Of a stretch of DNA of 27,385 nt, positions 18,656 through 27,385 are shown in pieces. The stretch is taken from contig CAXKVV010001583.1 in assembly GCA_964058805.1 (NCBI GenBank), positions 1 through 27,385 of the forward strand, given 5' to 3'. Position 1 is the stretch's first letter. The number at the start of each line of letters is the position of its first letter. This DNA is from Schoenoplectus triqueter (taxonomy: Eukaryota > Streptophyta > Magnoliopsida > Poales > Cyperaceae). Under the pieces are notes generated by a model. That model did not search any database. It was not told the origin of the DNA and worked only from the letters and a program-made list of their open reading frames with translations. A program made the translations under genes and the position numbers.

Positions 18656-20270
18656 CATTATATTCTTTATTTTTCTGTTAATAAAAATTTAAAAATCTTA
18701 TAATTAACCTTTTGATCTATAGTAATTAATAACTACTATAAAATTAATTAATTAATAATAAAGTTGACGTAGATGCTTGATATAATATCTCGATTTGCTA
18801 CTTTATGTAATTATTGCAACAAGTTGGAATGATTTTAGTGATGCTGATATATATTTCTCCCAGTGATTTTCTTCGTGCTTTTTGATTTTTTTTTTCTGTG
18901 AGTGCAGACTTTAGTTCGTAATGATTCGCATGGATTGATCTAATAGTCTTTTTTTTCCTTTTCACGGGTCCACTAATTTCACACTTAATGAGACCGTGAA
19001 CTCGGTGCAAATGTCGCATATTTCATGTATTTACATTGAGACAAATATCAGGATCCTGTTTAATTTCCCATATTGCTTTACCCTCAACTTACATAAAAAT
19101 ATTACATATTGTAACTATAGTGATGGACACTTCTTATTAAATAAATAAATTATGTACCCGTTCTCAACCTCTTACCAGTCTATATTGTACGTACCAAAAT
19201 GTACAAGATAATATTGTTTATCTAAGCCAGAATGATATGTGCGGTTCATTTGCTAAGCGAACTTTGTTCATCGATGCTCATATTAGCATGAAATTCAGAA
19301 GAGAGCTATTTGTCTCTGAAGGTGGGAGGATGGAATAAAAGGCATTGGAGCTAGTGTTAGAACACCACCTCTATGCTTTAATTTGAAGGGGATAAAATTA
19401 ATTGATTTGAACAAAGGAGGTTATATATGTGCAAAACCTAAGGGAGGGTAACCAATTATGTCACATACCGGTATGAAATTAGGGATAAAAGAATAGAAAG
19501 AATGTGCAAATTTAAAGGACTATCAAAATATCTAATTGTCTGATTCATTACTGAAAATAAACTAAAAATGATAATATTCTCTTTGTTCCTATAATGCCCT
19601 TCCTTCATTATTATTTCCAACTTATTATATCGTATTTTTTGGGACCAACAATCAAGTTTCATGTTTATTTGTAGTGAATATTACACCATTGTATATTTTT
19701 TAGGGGATTTTTTGAGGAATTTTTTTCCGGGGACTTAATTTGGGAGAAACATTTTTGTTATAACAAACTCGTCTTGAAGAAAAACAGACGAATTTTTTGT
19801 GATAAAATTATTATACCGTGTTAAGAAGAATTTTTTTGTTTATTAGGATAATTTTGACATGTCATCCGACAACCCTAATTTAGCTGATTCTCTTTCGTGG
19901 AGAATGAAGTGTTCCTATATGTCATTTGCATTTTCTTTTTGTAAGCATCGTCACCACGACTTTTACCTCGATATTTCTTTGAGAATTGATATCATCAAAC
20001 AATTAAGTAGGCAGCACTTCAGTAGGCCATGTAACGCAATAGGTATCCAATGAAATCTTACGCATGCAGTGCTAGTTTTAGAATTTTATCGTAATATACC
20101 GGTGCACCAAAAATACAATTAATATTGTTTCAACCAGCTAAACCAGTTTTTTCAGTGTTAGCTTGTATCTATAATCTATGTTTAATTGTGGGCGTTTTAT
20201 GAAAAACTTTAATAATATTTAGTCAACATTATTTTGGTACAAAAAAGTAAGTATGAGTAGTGTTTACTTT
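18656..20270. other. Intergenic, no gene recognised
   Basis: AT-rich DNA with a few short open frames. One of 64 codons at 19859-20053 has no domain I recognise and no splice context. I see no transposon ends. Confidence 0.5.
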
Positions 20271-20309
20271 TTTTTTTAAAAGGCACTTATAAATGCCAAC
20301 ATATATTAT

Positions 20310-20790
20310 TTTTAGTATGTTTCTCTCGGAATTTAAACTTACGTACTATGTACGAAGAGACGAGGCCTAATACTTTTAATCTAATTTATTTTAAAACGTA
20401 TAAAATCATTCTTCAGTGATGTGGTGGATTTTGAGCCGAACAACCCCGGAAGGGTTGGAATATAATGTTCTTCTTGATCTTACGTATCATATATAGCAAG
20501 TGAAGTTTAAAGAGGGAAATGATAATTTTATACAAAAGTCACAGTATAATTTTTCAGAAATTAAAAATTATAGTTGAATTTTACAACCTTGAATAGAACA
20601 ACTAATATTTATAGTACCCCTTCCTCTCTATTTATATGAATTTCTACCCCTATTTTGGTGCATGACGATTAACAACAAAGCTTTTGTTCTTAATTTTTTT
20701 TTTTGAAATTTAATAAGACTTCATCATATTTTATATGTCTCTCAGAATTTAAACCTACGTCATTCTATAGAGAGATGAGATTTATTATTA
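20310..20790. repeat. Two related copies of a short dispersed repeat
   Basis: CTCTCGGAATTTAAACTTACG (about 20322) and CTCTCAGAATTTAAACCTACG (about 20731) are each followed by a short spacer, then by GAGACGAGGC or GAGATGAGAT, then by a TAAT-rich stretch. The two copies lie about 410 bp apart in the same orientation. They are probably diverged pieces of one repeat family, type unknown. Confidence 0.5.
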
Positions 20791-22127
20791 TTTATACTAG
20801 ATATGCGGTTCACTTCTCTTCTTAATTACTAATTCATATAGGAATTGGTCACAAAAGTGATCAGAAAATTTTAGGGCTGTCTTATCGTGGAAACCTGCCA
20901 GTAACTTTGTATATGCAAATTTGGGGACTAATCGGTGACTGATAAGGTAGCTTCCGGTCATATTTTATTTATATCCTTAGCTGATATTCGCGTTGGCTTT
21001 TCACCAAGAAAGCAACGCACTAACGACACTCGGCACAGATAAGTGCTCTCAATCTCTGTCTCTACCAGCGTCGCCACCGTACATTGGTAGCCTGGCTGCT
21101 TGACGTGCTAAAAATCAATATGTCAAAAGAAAAAAAGGTTCTCGAGGTAATTAGGTTCATGTTTTAGGTGTGACCTAATTTTTCCATCAAGTGCATTTAT
21201 GTGGAAAAATGTAAAAAGTTTGTTAGCAATTTATATTTGATAATTTAAGGATGAAATGTTGGGGAACATTGTATCCGTACTGAATTTGAAAAAGGTACGT
21301 CAATTGCAGTAAATTATTCTTCCGATATTTTTTTTTTCTTTTCAGACCCGTAATTAAAAAAGTAATATCCAATATTGAATGCAGGAGCAGGTATATATAT
21401 TGGGTGGGGTGCACAAGTGACACCTTGAATTTTGTAAAATAAGTTTTTAATTTTTGATATATATGACAATAAGTCAATAACTTAGAACTGAAGAGTTAAA
21501 ATGTTGTATTTCCATCCATCGTCCTTCACTGCTTCAATCAAAACCTATATATTTTTTCCCATTCTTTTCATATCTAGTAGGCTACCACTAGCGATCAGTA
21601 CTTTATTTTCATCCATCGTAACCCAACTTGTAGGTAAACTGACATTTTCTTTTTTTTTCTCAAAGTCTATTACAAAGTACACTATATTAACTAAAGAGAA
21701 ATAACTAATAGGTCAAGTTCAATTTTCAAATCTCAATTACAGAGGTCTGAAATTAAAGAAACATAATTAATTATTTTAAGGTTTAGCTTCAATTCAATAC
21801 GCACTATTCGAATAATGTTTCTTTCCTTTTTTTTCTTTTTTTTTACCTTTTCTTTTTAGGAAGACCATTCAAATTCTACTTATTTAATTTCAGAAATCAT
21901 GCATGTTTGTTTCTCTCTTTTCTATATTTAAACATGATATCTTGATCTTGTTTAAATGTAGATAATAGGACATTTTTAAGTAGCATGAAATTAATTTGTT
22001 CAAATTTTGAAGTCTAAGTCAATATAATTTTAAAGGGATATTTTTCTATGGATTGCAATAATTTCAAGCCGTTTAATTTTTGAGCATCGAATGGCTAAAA
22101 TACTTTTATATATATATAAGTATATAC
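20791..22127. other. Intergenic, with one less AT-rich island
   Basis: Around 20950-21150 the base composition rises toward balance. It contains a pyrimidine-rich stretch (CTCTCAATCTCTGTCTCTACC), an ATG at 21119 opening MSKEKKVLE, and a donor-like CTCGAG|GTAATT. I could not link this to further exons. The rest is AT-rich with no feature I can support. Confidence 0.35.
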
Positions 22128-22493
22128 GTTTGCATTTCGAGCTCAATTGCATACGGCTCAAATTTTATCATAGCATGTCCGAAATTCAAAATTATCATTC
22201 TCATTAAATTTATCATATCAAAATATTAGGGGTACAAAATTTTGGAGTATTTCGAGTTTTCTAAGTATTTGTTTTGAATTTTTGAAAATCAACAACAACA
22301 ATTCAATATTTTATTATTATTTTAGTGTTGATTTTCAAAAATCCAAAACAAATACTTAGAAAATTCAAAATATCTCAAATTTTTGTATCCCTCAATATTT
22401 TGATATGAAAAATTTAATGATAATGATAATTTTAAATTTTTGACGTGTTACGATAAAATTTGAGTCATATGCACTTGTGCTCGAAATGCAAAC
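22128..22493. repeat. Long inverted repeat, about 166-bp arms and 33-bp loop
   Basis: The left arm is 22128-22293 (GTTTGCATTTCGAGCTCAAT to TTTTTGAAAATCAAC). The right arm is 22327-22493, which on the minus strand reads GTTTGCATTTCGAGCACAAG to TTTTTGAAAATCAAC in the same order. Arms match at roughly 85% by eye. This is a foldback-type element or hairpin precursor; no terminal duplication was identified. Confidence 0.85.
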
Positions 22494-23218
22494 ATTTTCA
22501 CAATAGTCTAACTATATATATATGACTATAGAAGAGTGGTTGATTGGTGAAAATTATTATCGTTGATTAATAAATTAACGATACTTCTTCCGATCCATAG
22601 CAAAATTTATCAATTTTAAATTATGAGTCAAATTTAGACTGCTATTTAAGAAAATATATTTTAAGAGATTATTTTTTCTTAACAATAAATATATTACTTC
22701 CTTAAAAAATGGTTTCCTCAAAAAAACAATAAATATTTTTAAAATTTTAATTTAATAATATTCACAACTTATGAATAATTTTCATATCAGAAATGTTACA
22801 CATAAAATCTTACTATAAATGAAAAAACTTTCGCTTTCTGCCATCCGTGATTGACTTTGGTACTCCACCCCTGATTGAATGCTCAAACAAAGACCAAGAT
22901 AGAAATATATGACACGAGCCCAATAAATTATCAATTAAAAGAATAAATTGTTATTTTGAAACAGAACAAAAAGTACTAATCGTACAAGTAATTTGCAATT
23001 GGAATAGTGTCGTGAAGCTCTTCCTCTCTTACATTTTTGGTACTAATCGAAAAATTAATTATTACATTTTTTTTCGCCTTCTCCAAAATATCAGAAGATC
23101 GGGAAAAAAAATACCCAAACAAAGAGTTATCAAATTTAATAGATATGCACGTCGTTTTCACTTTTCAATGTCAGGGTTGGTGTGTGTTTGCCACCATATA
23201 TTCCGTCTATTAATTAAT
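22494..23218. other. Intergenic; possible Stowaway-like end
   Basis: TACTTCTTCCGATCCATAGC at about 22581 resembles the TACTCCCTCCGT... terminus of plant Stowaway/Mariner-type MITEs. I found no convincing complementary end nearby, so it is at best a fragment. No gene seen. Confidence 0.3.
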
Positions 23219-23220
23219 AA

Positions 23221-23293
<73 letters not shown>

Positions 23294-23294
23294 T
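23219..23294. repeat. (AAT)n microsatellite, about 24 units
   Basis: A nearly pure AAT tract of about 75 bp. It should be length-polymorphic. Confidence 0.95.
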
Positions 23295-24166
23295 AATATT
23301 AAATTACGTAACATATAGTTTCTATAATTTGGGGAAAACAAATTCTACGCTCCGTTATAGAACAATTTTCAAGCGTAAATGATATTATATGACTAGAAAT
23401 TGTGCCATATAATTATAATCATTACAGTTGATATTATTAATACTAGAGCCAATAGACTTATAAATATGTTTGTGCAATTGCTAATATTGCTATGCGACTA
23501 TGAAGTGTGACTTAACTATGTCCTATAATGTTTGTGTCAAGTTTTTTTGCTTTCTAAGACTATGTTTATGCTAAATATGTAATTTTCTAATTTGAGGAGT
23601 ATATTGAAGAAGATCTTTAATCACAATAGTCAATACAGAAAAATATATATATTGGCCTAAAGCTTGGTTGTTAGCTAGAACTTATTACTATCATGAAAGG
23701 AAAAGAAAAAAAACAGCAGTGTACCCATTTGTTGGCTGTTCTTTTATTTCTTAATAAATTTATTTATTTTCAACTGAAAATATGTACATATTAAATGCAA
23801 AAAAAAACTCTTTTTATACATAAATCGGCACATTGCATACACAAGCTTGTTAATTTTTATAGTTAATATGTATAACTTTGTAGATGATAAATATATAATT
23901 ATATCTAACAGAAAAAAGAAATGGACCTCATTTTTTCAAGAGAAAAAAAGAGATGGACAAATAAATTAATTCTTAAATATGATCCTTCACGAGAAACAGG
24001 GGAGTTTCAATTGGCATCGAATCGAACCAAGTTGCGAGTTCGATGGGCTTATTCACCGTCTGATGGCTTTAAGACTCATGCAGGAGTTTCTCTGTAACAC
24101 ATCAATAATTTATAATCATGTGACTCATCAAATTTTATTATCCGATAATTAAAATCACGCATTTCG
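23295..24166. other. Intergenic, nothing recognised
   Basis: AT-rich. A short, more balanced stretch at about 23988-24095 (starting CACGAGAAACAGGGGAGTTT) shows no frame or motif I can assign. Confidence 0.45.
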
Positions 24167-24506
24167 GGATGGCACTAAAGTCCATGACCCGTCCGGCCTA
24201 TTCAGATCCGCCCAATCTGACGGTCGACCCACCCGGCCCAAAGGTCAAACGGGTAGGGTGGGGTCGGGTCAAAGGATGGGCCGGACGGGTACAGATTTAG
24301 TTGATTATGTAATAATTCAATTAAAAAAATATAGCAGCAAAATATCGTTGACAAAGTCAGGCCAGGACGAGTATGGACGAGTAGGCCCGTTAAATATCAT
24401 GGGTGGACCGGGCCATCAAATTTAGACCCGAAGATAAGAATCGGATAGGCCGGGCCAAACTTCAGATTTAATATAAACCCGGCCCGACCCGGCCCATTGT
24501 CATCCC
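24167..24506. mobile_element. Candidate hAT-like MITE, GC-rich ends
   Basis: The left end is GGGATGGCACTAAAG. The right end on the minus strand is TAGGGATGACAATGGGCCGG. Both lead into CCCGTCCGGCC/GGCCGGGTCGGG sequence. Internal arms GACCCGTCCGGCC (about 24187) and GGGCCGGACGGGT (about 24278) are complementary. Length about 340 bp, close to the candidate at 5801-6138. Flanking 8-mers do not match cleanly. Confidence 0.45.
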
Positions 24507-24602
24507 TACACCCATCCGACGAAATTTGGTCAAATGAGTATATCGCACCTCCTTTCCTTTTCAGGGATCATTCTTTCATTTTATGCTGTGAATGAGTGTG
24601 GT

Positions 24603-24717
24603 TGGGTCGGGTTCGGATCGAGTCCTATTATTTTATTATTTTTCTTGATCCGACTCGAATCCGACCCGATTAAATTTGGGTCAAAAAATTTTGACCCATA
24701 CCCGACCCGACCCGTGT
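24603..24717. repeat. GGGTCGGG inverted repeat (hairpin)
   Basis: GGGTCGGGTTCGGATCGAGTC on the left pairs with GATCCGACTCGAATCCGACCC on the right across an AT-rich loop. A second small stem, GGGTCAAAA/TTTTGACCC, and closing ACCCGACCCGACCCG follow. It belongs to the same sequence class as the other GGGTC tracts but is folded back on itself. Confidence 0.6.
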
Positions 24718-24898
24718 AAAATAATTAAATATTTTTATATAATTTTGACCAATATAATGTTAATTAATTTATAATTAATCTTAATTAGTCTATATTCTTT
24801 ATATACTTTGATTTGGTGATTCATATATTTGTTTCTCTCTTCTTATTTAAATATATGCTTAAGAAAAAAGAGAAAGATCTCAATGTCACTGTTTTTAA

Positions 24899-25245
24899 TT
24901 AGTGGTATAATATGTCACTAACTTAATTAATAATTTATATTTTAAATTTTATTGTTGATTTTGTTCATTTTAGTGATAGATGTATGTTCATAAAATTACA
25001 TAATTTTTGAAGGTCATTTTATACTAGATCAAATGGTAATAGAATGAGCAAAACTAGTTAATTATGATGATTAATTTTTATCCATTTTACCATTTGTTCT
25101 AGTATAAAATGACCATCAAAAATCATAAAATTTTACAAACAAATATCTGTCACAAACAAATGAGGTCAATGACTTGGATTAAAAATTTTAATTTAAAATT
25201 TAAAATTTAAAATTTAAATAAATTAGTGACAACTGATACCACCAA
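24899..25245. mobile_element. Foldback MITE with long inverted arms
   Basis: The left outer end is TTAGTGGTATAATATGTCAC. The right outer end on the minus strand is TTTGGTGGTATCAGTTGTCAC. Inner arms pair over GTCATTTTATACTAGATCAAATGGTAA (left) and its near-complement at about 25085-25115. Arms total about 140 bp each. A related copy lies at 17632-17880. A clean target duplication was not found. Confidence 0.65.
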
Positions 25246-27129
25246 AGGCAATGGTACTGGTACTGGATCCTTCTCGAGAAGAAATTTATCTCTTAAAATG
25301 GCCCGACTTTTTTCATTTTATTTTGTATAAATTAACTACCATACATCTAATTGTTTGATTATCATTATATATATGTCTTTTAGCATTTAAAAACAATTCT
25401 TAGCAAATTTTACAAAATGTAGATATTTGCTCAATATAATTAAATATTTAAATTTCTAATTACTTATTTAGTAATTATATTTTACAGAAAAATCCGAGCG
25501 ATAACTAGTAAGTTTGTAAAAAAAATGCTCATAGTAATTCATTGTAACAAATTAACAATCGAGCAGCAGTCACTGGTGGCGTGTTCATCACACTCGCATA
25601 TTTCTTTTTTTTTAAATAACTGACCAAGTACCTAATCTAATCCAACTCCATCTTATGCACGACCTCCTCCACTTGTGAATTAAAATAGCAATCTTCAATT
25701 ATTGACAGATTAGGAATGATGTTAATTGGGTACAGTATAGGTTATCTTGCTGACTATGAATCAAACAGGCAAACACTATACCCTATCAAAGTTTTTCTAG
25801 TTTTAGAAAATAGAGTTGTTTGATATTTTTCAGAATTTTTATGTTGAAAACATTTTTTAGACGAAAGATACCTTGCATAGAGCAATAGGGATTACAAACT
25901 TGACTTTTTCCTACTTATTTCATATAAAAGATGAAATAATTGAAAAAATTTCGAGATGCAAAAGATGAAAAAAATAATATTTCATTTCCATTTTTTATGA
26001 AATTTTCTGAACAAAATTCTTGGGGAAGAATTTTGATTTCTTTTGATTTTTTATTTATGACACCCTCATTTCTTTCGATTTTTTAATCAAAACTAACAAA
26101 AACAAATAAAAAAGTTATTTTCGTTTTTAATTGAAAAAAATAAAGTAACATATATGTTCTATCAAAATTAATATATATAAGTCAACAAAAAATCTTTTCA
26201 AATTAGTGATTGTAACTTTTTTTATCTTATAGTATTCTGTGTCTTTCTTATCTTAATTTGCCACTGGATTACTTTAGAGCACGATCTTTTTTATTTAGCC
26301 CCGGACACCAATGTCTCGTTCGAAGTTGATTATGTATTGACTAATGTCCGATTTGTCATTTGCTTATTGGATCGTGCCACACAGGTCATCTTCTTTGATT
26401 TTGACGTGTCATTGTTTTGGGCACTATTAAATGAGTCCAGATGCAGCTAAATTTTTGTACGGAAGTTCGACAAAACAAAAATAAAGAAAACATATGAAAT
26501 GACCCAAAATTTGCATGTCCCAAGTACCAGAGGTCAAGAGGGAAGTGGGCAATGCTGAGGGGGGGACATATCTCCATCTCACAGATGAACAGGAAATTCA
26601 TGTCCATTCCAGAGCCTAGCTAATTACTAAATGACAAAAATCATCAACTTTTGAGCAAATAAAAATGCTAAGTAGTATTTTTTTCTGTTATTGATAACCG
26701 TAAATTGCACCTTTCTATTAAAGAAGATATTTTATTTTTTAAGAATGAAAATTCTTTAATTTTTCATGTGTCAATACATAATCCAATAAGAAATTTGAAA
26801 TAAAAAGGTGGATAATATATGCACAAACTATGTTGAAAAGAAGTGAAAGAAAAAATATTAATAGATTATCTAAAAATATTGTCATATCAATAATAAAATC
26901 CCTTAAAATAAATATTAAAGTTTTGAGACTGGTTGTAAACAATTTCATTTCCAATTTGTCACATTTACAAAAAATTACAATTACTTTTTAATGATTATGT
27001 GTTACTTGAGAGAATGCAGGTTGGACAAGAATTGAAGACTATGCATTCAACAAGATTGAAGAGAATGATACTATAGAATTGAAGGTTATAATTAATGTAA
27101 AGTTGATCTTGAGGTTTGAATAAATAAAA
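25246..27129. other. Intergenic, nothing recognised
   Basis: Very AT-rich. Short open frames show no domain or codon bias. A stretch at 26270-26620 is less AT-rich and has a TGACGTGTCA palindrome (about 26402), but there is no gene structure I can support. Confidence 0.45.
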
Positions 27130-27385
27130 TAACATAGTTTTGTACTAATTCTTATAGCGGTTGTCGAATCCATTGTAATGGTTGGTGCATTCCAGCTCCT
27201 GACTAAAACCTCGTGACCAAACGTTATAATGGATGTCTAAACCATTGTAACAGTTATGAAGTGTTTGGCAAAGAAAAACAATAGGGAGATAAAATTAAAG
27301 CTTGCCTGAGAAATAGAAACCTTTCAAATCCACAAATCATTGCAACAGTCTATAAATGTTTGCACACTAATAGCAACTGTTATGG
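27130..27385. repeat. Start of a repeat array: CCATTGTAAC(A/T)GTT family
   Basis: Related words recur within 250 bp: GCGGTTGTCGAATCCATTGTAATGGTT, TATAATGGATGTCTAAACCATTGTAACAGTT, CATTGCAACAGTCTATAAATGTT and TAGCAACTGTTATGG. Short, degenerate, closely spaced motifs of this kind are typical of transposon subterminal regions. The array runs off the window, so its type is unknown. Confidence 0.4.

Noticed and set aside
19859..20053. 64-codon open frame
   Set aside because: No recognisable domain, no splice or promoter context, and length expected by chance.
23012..23296. Frame ending in a long poly-isoleucine run
   Set aside because: Product of the (AAT)n microsatellite.

Overview
This window is nuclear DNA from a flowering plant. 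It is very AT-rich, its genes are broken by short GT-AG introns, and its protein families are plant ones: a LONESOME HIGHWAY-type bHLH factor, a MuDR/MULE transposase and a plant mobile domain (PMD) protein. I cannot name the species.

Layout. (1) Positions 1-2668, plus strand: the 3' part of a bHLH gene of the LHW/LHL group, nine visible exons, reading frame open to a natural stop; its 5' end lies outside the window. (2) 2669-8881: gene-poor DNA with degenerate GGGTC/GGGTT-rich tracts, hAT-like termini, a probable non-autonomous CACTA element (about 6315-8814) and a long inverted repeat nested in it. (3) 8891-16549: a complete Mutator-like element of 7659 bp. It is bounded by a perfect 9-bp target-site duplication (GGTCATCTA at 8882-8890 and 16550-16558) and by long terminal inverted repeats starting CA and ending TG. 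(4) 16559-27385: no convincing gene; two more long inverted repeats, a copy related to one of them, more GGGTC-type tracts, an (AAT)n microsatellite, a 14-G run and, at the right edge, the start of a repeat family.

The Mutator-like element is the main find. Each terminal repeat carries an array of 17-bp palindromes (CGCCACTG-N-CAGTGGCG) followed inward by TATAAATA, so each end looks like an inward promoter. The left end drives a MuDR-type transposase (DNA-binding zinc region, DDE/MULE domain, SWIM finger). The right end drives a convergent, ten-exon PMD gene. This mirrors the two-gene layout of maize MuDR, with a PMD protein in the position of the second gene. Both genes are dead in this copy. 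The transposase has three in-frame stops. The PMD gene has three in-frame stops and two exons whose lengths imply 1-bp deletions. Most stops can be explained by C-to-T or G-to-A change. Ends and target duplication are well preserved, so the copy may have inserted fairly recently and could still be moved by a transposase supplied elsewhere.

All exon maps are read by eye from splice signals and frame continuity; no alignment, RNA evidence or database search was available.
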